From contig JAUYQQ010000003.1 in NCBI GenBank assembly GCA_030697165.1, forward strand, positions 186,001 through 250,000: DNA of 64,000 nt. The letters are read 5' to 3'. Of the stretch, positions 15,726 to 24,878 are shown piece after piece. Each line of letters begins with the position of its first letter. Position 1 is the stretch's first letter. Below the pieces are notes generated by a model that saw only the letters and a program-made list of their open reading frames with translations, had not been told where the DNA came from and ran no database searches. A program made the translations under genes and the position numbers. The stretch is from Acidobacteriota bacterium. Its GTDB lineage: Bacteria; Acidobacteriota; Vicinamibacteria; Vicinamibacterales; UBA2999.

Positions 15726-16934
15726 ATGGAATTCCGCTGCCGGCTCGGCACCACATCGGGTGAGATTATCGAGGGCGTGTACGTGGCCCAGAGCGAAGCT
15801 GCCCTCAGGCGCGAGCTCGAGGACAAGGGGCTGCACGTTCTGGCACTGCGGCCCCGGCTCGGCTTTGGCAGCTTCACGCTGTCGCGCAGCCGCAAGATCA
15901 CCCGCCACGAGTTCCTGGTCTTTAACCAGGAGCTGGCCACGCTGTTGAAGGCCGGCATGCCGCTGGTGCAGTCGCTCGACATCCTGCGGACCCGCCTCAC
16001 GAACCCGCTGTTCAAGTCGGTGCTGGACGATGTGCACGAGAAGGTGCGCGGCGGCACCGCGTTGTCGGATGCCTTCGCCGCGCACGGCGAATTGTTCCCA
16101 AACGTTTACACCGCCTCGCTGATGGCAGGGGAGCGGGCCGGCAATCTCGATGCGGTGCTGCGCCGCTACGTGGCCTACTCGAAGACGGTTGACACAGTCC
16201 GCTCGAAAACGATTTCAGCCATGATCTACCCGGCGATCCTGATCGGGCTCGCGGTCGTGCTGGTCTCGATCATCATCGTGAAGGTCGTGCCCACCTTCTC
16301 GGAGTTCTACCTGAGCTTCGGTGCCGAACTCCCCTTATCCACGCGCATCATCGTCGGCGTGTCCGACGTGATCCGCGGGCAGATGTGGCTCATCCTGATC
16401 GCGCTCGGGGTCGGCACCGCGGCGTTCTGGAGTTGGGTGCGGCAGCCGGGACACGGCTCCAAGTTCGATGCCTTGCTGCTGAAGCTGCCGTTCATCGGGC
16501 CGAGTTTCCACAAGTTCGCGACCACGCAGATGGCGCGGACGCTGGCCACCTTGCTGGGGGGCGGCATCCCGCTGGTGAACGCGCTCGAGATCGCGTCGCG
16601 CTCGACCGGCAACCGCCACCTGGGCGAGGAGCTGGCGATCGTCGCGACCAAGGTCCGCGAGGGGCAGAGCTTCTCGGCCACGATGTTCGAGCGCAAGACC
16701 GTGCCCGACGTGGCCATCAAGATGATCGAGGTCGGTGAGTCCACCGGCGCGTTGACCGAGATGCTCAACAGCCTGTCGGACTTTTACGACGAAGAAATCG
16801 AAACCGACGTGGCGCGCTTTGTGACGGTGATCGAACCGGCCATGCTCGTGTTCATGGGCGTGGTGATCGCCGGCATCGTGCTGGCGCTCTACATGCCGCT
16901 GTTCCAACTCACCTCGGTGATCGGCGGCAGCTAA
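15726..16934 (+). CDS. Inner-membrane platform protein, GspF/PilC family
   Basis: A 402-residue polytopic protein with two copies of the T2SSF domain: residues about 68-190 (EFLVFNQELATLLKAGMPLVQSL) and 270-395 (FATTQMARTLATLLGGGIPLVNAL). There are membrane helices near 170-195, 220-240 and 375-398. It is the platform through which the extension ATPase drives pseudopilus growth. The start MEFRCRL at 15726 is preferred because the -10 box lies between it and the longer frame beginning 15672. It is the first gene of the F-E-M-N-O-P-secretin-pseudopilin operon. Confidence 0.93.
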   Translation: MEFRCRLGTTSGEIIEGVYVAQSEAALRRELEDKGLHVLALRPRLGFGSFTLSRSRKITRHEFLVFNQELATLLKAGMPLVQSLDILRTRLTNPLFKSVLDDVHEKVRGGTALSDAFAAHGELFPNVYTASLMAGERAGNLDAVLRRYVAYSKTVDTVRSKTISAMIYPAILIGLAVVLVSIIIVKVVPTFSEFYLSFGAELPLSTRIIVGVSDVIRGQMWLILIALGVGTAAFWSWVRQPGHGSKFDALLLKLPFIGPSFHKFATTQMARTLATLLGGGIPLVNALEIASRSTGNRHLGEELAIVATKVREGQSFSATMFERKTVPDVAIKMIEVGESTGALTEMLNSLSDFYDEEIETDVARFVTVIEPAMLVFMGVVIAGIVLALYMPLFQLTSVIGGS

Positions 16935-16953
16935 TGACGAAGGGACGCGGCAG

Positions 16954-18615
16954 GTGGACGTAACCCCGGACGAGACGCTCGACCCGGAGGCCCTGATCGA
17001 GGAGCCGGCGGCGCCGGAAGTGTCGGCGGCCGAACGCAGCGCCGAAGAGGCCGCGGCGCGCCGGCTGGCCGAGCGCTACCGGCTCGACTTCCTCAACATG
17101 CACGACTTCCGGATCGACCAGGAACTGTTCCGGTCGATTCCGGCCGACCTGATGTTGCGCTACGGTTTCGTGCCGTATCGGCGCGACGGCAAGTCGCTGG
17201 TGATCGTCGTCTCGGACCCGACCGACCTGCCGATGATCGACGAGCTCAGCGTGATCCTGGGCACGCCGGTGCGGGTGATGGTGGGCGCGCGTTCGGCGAT
17301 CGAGGGCATGCTGAAGAAGAGCGAAAGCTCGCAGCGCGTCCTGGACGAGGCCACCGAAGAGTTCCAGATCCAGGTCCTCAAAGACGATGACCTCGGCGAC
17401 GAGAACCTGACCGTCGAACGGTTGACGAGCGACAGCAGCCCCATCATCCGGCTGGTCGACTCGACGATTTACACCGCCATCCAGCGCCGCGCCAGCGACA
17501 TTCACATCGAGACGCAGGACGATGCGGTCTACGTGAAGTACCGCATCGATGGCGTGCTGCAGTCGGCCATGCGGCCGATCGCCAAGCGCTTCCACAGCTC
17601 GATCCTGTCGCGCATCAAGGTGATGGCCGAGCTCGACATCGCCGAGAAGCGGGTGCCGCAGGACGGCCGCTTCCGGCTGCGCGTGCCCGGCAAGACCATC
17701 GACTTCCGCGTCTCGGTGATGCCGAGCGTGCACGGCGAGGACGCCGTGATCCGCATTCTCGACAAGCAGTCGATGAGCGAGCAGTTCACCGAACTGCGCC
17801 TCGACATCCTGGGCTTTCCGGAAGAGGAGCTGCGGCGGTTCCGCAAGTACATCCGCGAGCCGTATGGCATGGTGCTGGTGACGGGCCCGACCGGCAGCGG
17901 CAAGACCACGACGCTCTACGCGGCCCTCGCCGAGATTCGCACGATCGAAGACAAGATCATCACGATTGAGGACCCGGTCGAGTACCAGTTGAAGGGCATC
18001 ACCCAGATTCCGATCAACGAGAAGAAGGGCCTGACGTTTGCGCGCGGCCTGCGCTCGATCCTGCGTCACGACCCCGACAAGGTGATGGTCGGCGAAATTC
18101 GCGATCCCGAGACCGCGCAGATCGCGATCCAGTCGGCGCTGACCGGCCACCTGGTGTTCACGACGGTCCACGCCAACAACGTGTTCGACGTGCTGGGGCG
18201 CTTCCTCAACATGGGCGTGGAACCCTACCAGTTCATCTCGGCGCTCAACTGCGTGATGGCGCAGCGGCTGGTGCGCAAGATTTGCGAGGCGTGCAAGCAT
18301 CCGGTGACGATCGCTCCGGAACTGCTGGCCGAGTCGGCGATCGACGCCGGCGTCGCGGCGAAGCACACGTTCTACGAGGGCGCCGGCTGCATCGAGTGCA
18401 GCGGCACCGGCTTCAAGGGCCGCATGGCTATTTGCGAACTGCTGGACCTGACCGATCACATTCGCGAGATCATTCTCGACAAGCGCCCGATCTCGGAAGT
18501 GAAGCGCGCCGCCAAGGAGCAGGGCATGCGGCTGCTGCGCGAGTCGGCCGTCGAGCGCGTGCTCAACGGCGAGACCACCCTTCGCGAGATCAACAAGGTG
18601 ACGTTCGTCGAATGA
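16954..18615 (+). CDS. Type II secretion/type IV pilus assembly ATPase, GspE/PilB family
   Basis: A 553-residue hexameric ATPase. An N-terminal MshEN domain (about 40-150) precedes the core. Walker A is GPTGSGKTTTL (near 310), the Asp box and ITIEDPVEYQ follow, Walker B is VMVGEIRDPETA (near 378), and the His box is LVFTTVHANN. A tetracysteine zinc motif (CEACKHP near 443, CIECSG near 478) is typical of assembly rather than retraction ATPases. It uses a GTG start at 16954, 19 bp after the gspF stop. Confidence 0.95.
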   Translation: MDVTPDETLDPEALIEEPAAPEVSAAERSAEEAAARRLAERYRLDFLNMHDFRIDQELFRSIPADLMLRYGFVPYRRDGKSLVIVVSDPTDLPMIDELSVILGTPVRVMVGARSAIEGMLKKSESSQRVLDEATEEFQIQVLKDDDLGDENLTVERLTSDSSPIIRLVDSTIYTAIQRRASDIHIETQDDAVYVKYRIDGVLQSAMRPIAKRFHSSILSRIKVMAELDIAEKRVPQDGRFRLRVPGKTIDFRVSVMPSVHGEDAVIRILDKQSMSEQFTELRLDILGFPEEELRRFRKYIREPYGMVLVTGPTGSGKTTTLYAALAEIRTIEDKIITIEDPVEYQLKGITQIPINEKKGLTFARGLRSILRHDPDKVMVGEIRDPETAQIAIQSALTGHLVFTTVHANNVFDVLGRFLNMGVEPYQFISALNCVMAQRLVRKICEACKHPVTIAPELLAESAIDAGVAAKHTFYEGAGCIECSGTGFKGRMAICELLDLTDHIREIILDKRPISEVKRAAKEQGMRLLRESAVERVLNGETTLREINKVTFVE

Positions 18616-19565
18616 GCTTCCGGTCCCTCTTCCAGTCCCCGCCGCCCGACGTGGCCATCGCGATCGATCACGCGCACGTGGCGGCGGCGCGCCTGGCGTG
18701 GCGCGGCGACCAGGCCGTGGTCGCGGCGCACGCCCACGAGGCGCTACCCGCCGGCGCGGTGGTGCCGTCGCTCTCCGCGCTCAACATGGCGGACGTGCCG
18801 GCCGTCGCGAAGGCCGTTGGCCGCGTGCTGGCCGCGTTGGGCCACCCGCCCGGCCGCGTCGCGTTGGTCGTGCCCGACACGGTGGCGAAGGTCTCGCTGC
18901 TCCGGCTGGAGAAAGTGCCCCCCAAGGCCGCCGACCTGCAGGAGATCGTCCGGTGGCAGGTGCGCAAGACCGCGCCGTTCCCGATCGAGCAGGCCGTGAT
19001 CAGCGTGTCGCCCGGACTGGCCGCGGCTGACGGCAGCCACGAGATGGTGGTGTCGCTGGCCCGGGCCGACGTGATCCAGCAGTATGAGCAGGCCTGCCTG
19101 ATGGCCGGCGCCGAGGCCGGCCTGGTCGATCTCGCGTCGTTCAGCGTGCTCAATGGCATCCTGGCCGTGGCGGGCGGCCCCGCGGGAGATTGGCTGCTCG
19201 TTCACATCACCGACACCTACCTGACGCTCGCGGTCATGCGAGACCAGGCGCTGTTGTTCTTCCGCCACCGCGGCGAAGAGGCCGAGGGGACGCTGGCGGA
19301 CCTGATTCACCAGACCGCGATGTATTACGAGGACCGCCTGCATGGCGCCGGCTTCGCGCGCGTGCTGATCGCCGGCGGCGGCCGGCTGCCGGGTGGCGCC
19401 GAAAGCGTGCGGCGGGGTCTCGAAGAACGGCTGCGCATCGGCGTCGAATCCGTGGACCCGCGCCAGGCGGCCGCGCTGCCCGATCGCATTGGCGCCTCGC
19501 AGGAGGTGCTCGACGTGCTGGCGCCGCTCGTCGGCGTGCTGCTGAGGGAAGGACGGGTGGCCTAG
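18612..19565 (+). CDS. PilM-like actin-fold assembly protein
   Basis: A 317-residue protein of the PilM/GspL cytoplasmic-domain type: AIAIDHAHVAAARLAW phosphate-1-like start and QEIVRWQVRKTAPFPIEQAV, which is highly characteristic of PilM-like proteins in these clusters, then a GWLLVHI-like second lobe. It should form the cytoplasmic ring contacting PilN's N-terminus. The ATG overlaps the gspE stop by 4 bp (ATGA). Confidence 0.85.
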   Translation: MSFRSLFQSPPPDVAIAIDHAHVAAARLAWRGDQAVVAAHAHEALPAGAVVPSLSALNMADVPAVAKAVGRVLAALGHPPGRVALVVPDTVAKVSLLRLEKVPPKAADLQEIVRWQVRKTAPFPIEQAVISVSPGLAAADGSHEMVVSLARADVIQQYEQACLMAGAEAGLVDLASFSVLNGILAVAGGPAGDWLLVHITDTYLTLAVMRDQALLFFRHRGEEAEGTLADLIHQTAMYYEDRLHGAGFARVLIAGGGRLPGGAESVRRGLEERLRIGVESVDPRQAAALPDRIGASQEVLDVLAPLVGVLLREGRVA

Positions 19566-19567
19566 CG

Positions 19568-20236
19568 ATGCTGCGCACCAACCTGTCGACGCGGCCCTTC
19601 TACAACACCCGTGCCGTGCGGATCGTCCTGGCGGCGGTCGGCGTGATCGTGGCCGGGCTCACGGTGTTTAACACGGTGGAACTGTGGCGCTTGCAGCGGG
19701 CCAATCGCGACCTCGGCCGGACCGTCGTCGAGAACGAGAGCGCGGCGCGCGACTTGCGGGAGAAGGCGCGGGTGGTCCAGCAGACCATCGACCGAACGCA
19801 GCTGTCGCAGGTCTCGTCGGCCGCGCGCGAGGCCAACGCGCTGATCGATCGCCGCGCGTTTTCGTGGACCGAGTTGCTGAATCAGTTCCAGGCCACCCTC
19901 CCGCCCGAAGTGCGCATCTCGTCGGTGCAGCCGCAGGTCGACAACGCCGGCCGGCTGCTGGTGGCGTTCACCGTCCAGTCCCGGCAGCAGGAGGATCTCG
20001 ACAGCTTCATCGAGGCCCTCGAGAAAACCGGCGTGTTCCTGGATGTGCTGTCACGGTCGGACTCGAGCAACGAAGACCTCTCGCTGACGTCGGTTCTGCA
20101 GGCGTACTACAACCTCCCGCCGCCGGCCATTACGCCGCCGCCGGCGGCCAAGCAGCCGCCGTCGGCGTCTGAACCTGGCGAGGCGGCGCCGGCGAACCGT
20201 TCGGCGGCCAACGTCGTGGCGGGAGGCCGGCGATGA
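19568..20236 (+). CDS. PilN-like inner-membrane assembly protein
   Basis: A 222-residue bitopic protein: the N-terminal LRTNLSTRPFYN motif is the PilN signature that docks on PilM. One membrane helix (about 18-38) is followed by a coiled coil and a ferredoxin-like periplasmic domain. The C-terminus is Pro/Ala-rich. It starts 2 bp after pilM and overlaps the next gene by 4 bp. Confidence 0.87.
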   Translation: MLRTNLSTRPFYNTRAVRIVLAAVGVIVAGLTVFNTVELWRLQRANRDLGRTVVENESAARDLREKARVVQQTIDRTQLSQVSSAAREANALIDRRAFSWTELLNQFQATLPPEVRISSVQPQVDNAGRLLVAFTVQSRQQEDLDSFIEALEKTGVFLDVLSRSDSSNEDLSLTSVLQAYYNLPPPAITPPPAAKQPPSASEPGEAAPANRSAANVVAGGRR

Positions 20237-20832
20237 AGGCGCTGTTTACGACGGGCAGCGAGGTGCCGTTCGCGCGGGTCGTCGCCGACCACCGGCGGGT
20301 GCTCGTGCCGCTCGGCGCGCTGCTGGCCATCAACCTCGGTGTGCTGGTGCTGCTGGTGTTGCCGCTGAGGGCGTCGGTGGAGAGCGGCGGCACGCGGGCG
20401 CAGGCCTCGAGCCTGGCGCTGGCCGACGCGCGCGCCGAGCTGGCGGCCGCCGAGGCGACCCGCGACGGCCAGGCGCAGGCGACCCGCGACCTGGAGCGGT
20501 TTTATCGCGAGGTGCTGCCCGCGGACCTGAGCGCCGCGCAGCGCATCACGCACTCGAAGTTGAGCCTGCTGGCGCGGTCTCACGACGTGGTGTTCAGGCA
20601 AAGCTCGACCTCGCCGACCACCCTGCGGGAGTCGTCGCTTGATAGCCTGGCCGTGAACTACAGCCTGACGGGGGAGTGGGAAGACGTGCAGCGGTTCATC
20701 CACGCCGTGGAGACGCTGCCCGACTTCGTGGTGATCGACAACCTGTCGCTGGCGCAAGGCGGCGATGGCAATACGTTGTCGCTGGCGCTGGCGGTATCGA
20801 CGTATTACCAGTCGAGGCGCGATGCTCGCTGA
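20233..20832 (+). CDS. PilO-like inner-membrane assembly protein
   Basis: A 199-residue protein with a membrane helix at about 31-50 (LLAINLGVLVLLVLPL), a periplasmic coiled coil and a C-terminal ferredoxin-like domain (VNYSLTGEWEDVQRFIHAVETLPDF). It is the expected heterodimer partner of PilN in the alignment subcomplex. It overlaps both neighbouring genes. Confidence 0.85.
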   Translation: MKALFTTGSEVPFARVVADHRRVLVPLGALLAINLGVLVLLVLPLRASVESGGTRAQASSLALADARAELAAAEATRDGQAQATRDLERFYREVLPADLSAAQRITHSKLSLLARSHDVVFRQSSTSPTTLRESSLDSLAVNYSLTGEWEDVQRFIHAVETLPDFVVIDNLSLAQGGDGNTLSLALAVSTYYQSRRDAR

Positions 20833-21370
20833 TCGCCGCCGGCTGTTGATGGGTGGCGGTGTCGTGCTGGTGCTCGCGCTTGGCGTATGGTTTCAGTCGC
20901 GGCCGGAACCGGCGGCGGCGCCGGTCGCGGGGGCGCGCGCCCAGGCGGCGCGGCCGGCCGCCGGTGAGGCCGCCGAGGCCCCGAGGCCGGTCGCCCTCGA
21001 CACGCTGGCCGCGGAGCGAGGCGAACCGAGCGGGACGGCGCGTAATCCGTTTCGGTTCCAGCCGAGGGTAGCGCCGGCGCCGCCGCGGGCGGTGGCGTCG
21101 CCGGAGACCGAGGTGACGCGGCCGGTGGCGCCGCCGGCACCGGCCGGGCCGCCGCCACCGCCGCCGATACCGTTGAAGTTCATCGCCCTGGTCGAACGAG
21201 CCAACGGCGTGAAATGGGCGGTGCTGAGCGACGGGAAGGTAACGATGTACGGCAAGGACGGCGATACCATTGATGGCCGTTACCGCATTGTGAAGATCGG
21301 CGCCGAATCCGTGGAAGTCACCCATCTCGATGGACGGGGCCGCCAGGTGATTCGGCTGACGGGGCAGTAG
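20822..21370 (+). CDS. PilP/GspC-like secretin-coupling protein
   Basis: A 182-residue protein with an N-terminal membrane helix (9-25), a long Pro/Ala-rich periplasmic linker (27-120) and a C-terminal small beta domain (PLKFIALVERANGVKWAVLSDGKVTMYGKDGDTI) like the HR domain of GspC or PilP, which contacts the secretin N0 domain. Position between the PilO-like gene and the secretin supports this. The ATG at 20822 overlaps the preceding gene by 11 bp. Confidence 0.8.
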   Translation: MLADRRRLLMGGGVVLVLALGVWFQSRPEPAAAPVAGARAQAARPAAGEAAEAPRPVALDTLAAERGEPSGTARNPFRFQPRVAPAPPRAVASPETEVTRPVAPPAPAGPPPPPPIPLKFIALVERANGVKWAVLSDGKVTMYGKDGDTIDGRYRIVKIGAESVEVTHLDGRGRQVIRLTGQ

Positions 21371-21375
21371 AGCGA

Positions 21376-23853
21376 ATGATGATGAGGCGTTTGGTCAACG
21401 GAGTCGTGTTGGTGGCGCTGGCCGCCGTGCTGGCCGCCGGGTGCGCCACCGGCCGCTCTTTCGCGCGCGGCGAAACGGCGGGCCAGGCCGGCGACTGGGA
21501 GGCCGCCGTCGGCTTCTATCGCCAGGCGCTTGAAGACGACCCCGATCGCCCGGACTACAAGATTGCTCTCGAGCGCGCCATGCTGATGGCGTCGACGCAG
21601 TACACCGATCGCGCCCGGCAGTTCGAGGCCGCCGGCCAACTTGAAGAAGCCCTGCGCGCCTATACCAAGGCCATGGAGTTCGAGCCGTCCAACCGCACGA
21701 TCGCCGCCAAGGCGGCCGAGATCGAGCGCCTGTTGCGCGACCGCATCGAGGCGGCGACGCCGCCGCCGGCGATCGACCAGCTACGGCAGCAGGCGCGCCG
21801 CAGCATCGAGCCGGTGCTGAGCCCGACCAATCCGGAACCGTTGATCGTCAACCTGGTGAACACCAGCCTGCGCGAGATCCTCAGCTTCATCGGCAACTAC
21901 AGCGGGATCAACGTGACCTTCGATCGCGACTTCCAGGACCGCTCGATCACGCTCAAGCTCGAGGGCGTGTCGCTCGAACAGGCGTTGCAGCAGATCATGA
22001 TCGCGAATCAGCTCTTCTACAAGGTGCTGAACGAGCGGACCATCATCGTCGCCGCCGACAGCACGCAGAAGCGGACGCAGTACGAAGACCAGGTGATTCG
22101 GACCTTCTTTATCTCCAACGCCGACGCGACCGAAATGCAGGCGCTGCTCACCGGCATGCTGCGCGTGGCGGGCATGGCCATTCAGCCGCAGATCGTCCCG
22201 AACAAGACCGCCAACACGCTGACGATTCGCGCCACGGCGGCCGTGGTGGCGGTGGCCGAGCGCATTATCGAGGCCAACGACAAGCCGCGCGCCGAAGTGT
22301 CGGTGAACGTCCAGATTCTCGAGGTCAGCCGCGAACGCGCCAAGCGGTACGGCCTCGACCTGGGCAGCTATTCGGCGGCGCTGAACTTCTCGCCCGAATC
22401 GACGCCGTCCGACAAGCCGTTCAATCTGAACACGATCTCGCAAGGCGTCAGCACCGCCGACTTCTACCTGCAAGTGCCGTCAGCGGTAGTCCGGTTCCTG
22501 GAGAGCGACTCGCAAACCAAGGTGCTGGCCAAGCCGAACCTGCGTGGCACGGAAGGGCAGAAGCTGTCGCTCAATCTCGGTGAAGACGTGCCGGTGCCGA
22601 GCACCACGTTCACGCCGATCGCGGCCGGCGGCAGCACGGTGAATCCGCTGACCTCCTACGGCTACCGCACCATCGGGATCATCGTCGACATGACACCGCG
22701 GGTGACCTACGACGGCGACATCATTCTCGAGATTAGCATCGAGAACAGCGCTCGCGGCACGGACACCAACATCGCCGGCCAGAACCTGCCGTCGTTCTTC
22801 TCGCGCAAGGTGCAGACCAGGCTGCGGCTGCGCGACGGCGAGTCGAACTTGCTGGCAGGCCTGCTGCGTGAAGACGAACGTAAGTCCCTCACCGGCTTCC
22901 CGGGCATCATGCGGCTGCCGATCGTCAAGCAGCTGTTTTCCAGCAACGACAACCTCATCAAGCAGACCGATATTGTGATGCTGCTGACGCCGCGCATTCT
23001 GCGCACCCACGAACTGAAGGCGTCGGACCTGAGCCCGATCTACATCGGCACGCAGAGCAACATGGTGCTCGGCGGCCCGCCGGCCGTGATTGGCGGCGAC
23101 GCGCCCGCGGCCGCGGTACCGGGAACGCCCGCCATTGCCGTGCCGCCGACGACGCCAGGGGTGGCGCCTTCGCCGGCGGCGGCTGCAGCCGCGGGCATGC
23201 AACCCGCCGCGGCGCCGGTGCTGCCGGGTGGCGGCCCTCGGCCCGTGGTGCCGCCTGGCAGTTCGCCCATTCCCGGCATGACGATGCCCGCCGCCGTGGC
23301 TGCGGCACCCAGTCCGGCCGCGGCCCCGCCGCCAGATGAGCCGGCCGTGGCGCCGGAGCCGGCGCCGATCGCGCCGCCCCCAGCTCCAGCCGCGCCTGCC
23401 GCCGCTACGGCCGCCGCACCGGCCTCGCCTCCCGCGGTCGTGCCGGCGCGCATCTCGGTGAGCCCGCCGAGCGAAATGCGAATCGGCAGCGGTCCGTATA
23501 CCGTGCCGATTTCCATCTCCGGCGCGACGCGCGTGTCAACGCTCACCATCTCGGTGACCTATAACCCTGCCCTCGTCCGGGTTCGCAGCGTGCAGGAAGG
23601 GACGTTCATGCGCCAGGGCGGCGTCACCCCGGCGTTCACGAGCCAGATCGACGAGAAGAGCGGACGTGTTGACCTTGTCATCACTCGGCCCGGCGACCAG
23701 ACCGGCGCGTCGAGTGCGGGCCTGTTGGGGGCGCTGCTGATCGAGCCTGTCGCTGCTGGCACCGGGTCGCTGTCGGTGACCGGCTCTGCGAGCGTGCCGG
23801 GCGGCGCCAGTGTGCAGTTGCAGTTCCTGCCGGCGGGAGTGACGGTGCGGTAA
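21376..23853 (+). CDS. Secretin with N-terminal TPR and C-terminal cohesin-like domain
   Basis: An 825-residue outer-membrane secretin (PilQ/GspD family). It has a lipoprotein signal with lipobox AAG-C23, TPR-like repeats (about 28-110), STN and N1 domains (about 150-300), then the secretin barrel domain (about 315-555), ending in the signature PIVKQLFSSNDNLIKQTDIVMLLTPRIL. A Pro/Ala/Gly-rich linker (about 575-690) connects to a beta-sandwich of 130 residues (VPISISGATRVSTLTISVTYNPALVRV...) typical of cohesin domains. TPR plus secretin plus cohesin is an uncommon architecture. The cohesin-like part may bind a surface ligand or partner protein; that is inference. Confidence 0.9.
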   Translation: MMMRRLVNGVVLVALAAVLAAGCATGRSFARGETAGQAGDWEAAVGFYRQALEDDPDRPDYKIALERAMLMASTQYTDRARQFEAAGQLEEALRAYTKAMEFEPSNRTIAAKAAEIERLLRDRIEAATPPPAIDQLRQQARRSIEPVLSPTNPEPLIVNLVNTSLREILSFIGNYSGINVTFDRDFQDRSITLKLEGVSLEQALQQIMIANQLFYKVLNERTIIVAADSTQKRTQYEDQVIRTFFISNADATEMQALLTGMLRVAGMAIQPQIVPNKTANTLTIRATAAVVAVAERIIEANDKPRAEVSVNVQILEVSRERAKRYGLDLGSYSAALNFSPESTPSDKPFNLNTISQGVSTADFYLQVPSAVVRFLESDSQTKVLAKPNLRGTEGQKLSLNLGEDVPVPSTTFTPIAAGGSTVNPLTSYGYRTIGIIVDMTPRVTYDGDIILEISIENSARGTDTNIAGQNLPSFFSRKVQTRLRLRDGESNLLAGLLREDERKSLTGFPGIMRLPIVKQLFSSNDNLIKQTDIVMLLTPRILRTHELKASDLSPIYIGTQSNMVLGGPPAVIGGDAPAAAVPGTPAIAVPPTTPGVAPSPAAAAAAGMQPAAAPVLPGGGPRPVVPPGSSPIPGMTMPAAVAAAPSPAAAPPPDEPAVAPEPAPIAPPPAPAAPAAATAAAPASPPAVVPARISVSPPSEMRIGSGPYTVPISISGATRVSTLTISVTYNPALVRVRSVQEGTFMRQGGVTPAFTSQIDEKSGRVDLVITRPGDQTGASSAGLLGALLIEPVAAGTGSLSVTGSASVPGGASVQLQFLPAGVTVR

Positions 23854-24320
23854 TGAAGTCACGCGGGTTCACCTACGTCGAACTGCTGGTGGTGACGACC
23901 ATCGTCCTCATCCTTGCATCGGCGGTGCAGCCGCTGGCCAGGGTCACCATGCAGCGCACGCGCGAAGCCGAATTGCGGCGCGTGCTGCGTGAGATGCGCA
24001 CCGCGATCGACAAGTTCAAGGATGCTGCGGACGCGGGTCAGATCCCGACCACCGAACTCAAGGCGAACAGCGAGGGCTATCCGCCGGATCTGCAGGCGTT
24101 GGTCGATGGCGTGTCGGTGGCCAACGACGCCACTGGGCGCAAGCTGAAGTTCCTGCGCCGGATTCCGGTCGACCCTACCATGGGTGACGCCGACTGGGGG
24201 CTGAGGGCGTACCAGGACAAGCCCGATTCATCGAGTTGGAGCGGGCAGAACGTCTACGACGTGTATTCCAAGAACCAGGGCACGGCGCTCGACGGCACCA
24301 AGTATCGCGATTGGGACTAG
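23853..24320 (+). CDS. Type II secretion pseudopilin (GspG-like)
   Basis: A 155-residue class III signal protein: short leader MKSRG, then FTYVELLVV with Glu at +5 after cleavage, a hydrophobic N-terminal helix, and a globular C-terminal domain ending AYQDKPDSS...NQGTALDGTKYRDWD, which is a GspG-type calcium-binding-like end. A prepilin peptidase must process it; none is in the window. Its ATG overlaps the secretin stop codon. Confidence 0.93.
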   Translation: MKSRGFTYVELLVVTTIVLILASAVQPLARVTMQRTREAELRRVLREMRTAIDKFKDAADAGQIPTTELKANSEGYPPDLQALVDGVSVANDATGRKLKFLRRIPVDPTMGDADWGLRAYQDKPDSSSWSGQNVYDVYSKNQGTALDGTKYRDWD

Positions 24321-24324
24321 CGCC

Positions 24325-24735
24325 GTGACATTGATATCGCAACGACGGTCGCCGGCGAGCGGGTTCACCATGATTGAAGTGCTGGTCGTGTTGACGCTGA
24401 TCGTCATCCTGGCCAGCATGGGCATGTCGCAGTACCGCAACAGCGTGACCCGCGCCGAAGAAGCCGTGCTGAAGGAAAACCTGTTCCGGATGAACGACGC
24501 CATCGATCAGTACTACGCCGACAAGAACAAGTGGCCGTCGGACCTGTCCGAGTTGGCGTCGGAAGGTTATCTGCGCGAGATCCCAATCGACCCCTTCACC
24601 AAGTCGAAAGACACCTGGGTGACCACGCAGGCCGAGCCGGATCCGAACAACCCGGCGTCGCAAGTGGGCATCTTCGCGGTGAAGAGCGGCTCGGACCGCA
24701 CGGCGCTCGACGGCACGCGCTACGCCGACTGGTGA
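24325..24735 (+). CDS. Type II secretion major pseudopilin (GspG-like)
   Basis: A 136-residue pseudopilin. The leader ends at Gly13, followed by FTMIEVLVVLTLIVILASM with Glu at +5. The globular domain has IDQYYADKNKWPSDLSEL and ends in KSGSDRTALDGTRYADW, parallel to the end of the preceding pseudopilin. It begins at GTG 24325, 4 bp after the previous stop. Two consecutive GspG-like genes suggest duplication with divergence. Confidence 0.93.
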   Translation: MTLISQRRSPASGFTMIEVLVVLTLIVILASMGMSQYRNSVTRAEEAVLKENLFRMNDAIDQYYADKNKWPSDLSELASEGYLREIPIDPFTKSKDTWVTTQAEPDPNNPASQVGIFAVKSGSDRTALDGTRYADW

Positions 24736-24820
24736 GCTGAACTGATGTAGGGTCCGGCTTCCTGACCCGCCGGAGCCTTGGCGAAGGCGGTCGGCCGGAC
24801 CATTCTGCGTTGGAAGAAAG

Positions 24821-24854
24821 AAAGGGCCAGGGTGCGGAAGCACTCTAGCCCTTT
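24821..24854. terminator. Terminator hairpin between pseudopilin and adhesin genes
   Basis: AAAGGGC (24821-24827) pairs with GCCCTTT (24848-24854), with an inner GTGC/GCAC. TTTGG follows on the plus strand and TTTCTTTC on the minus strand, so it can serve the convergent genes in both directions. Confidence 0.65.
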
Positions 24855-24878
24855 GGTCTTTAGCGGCGAAGGCCGAGA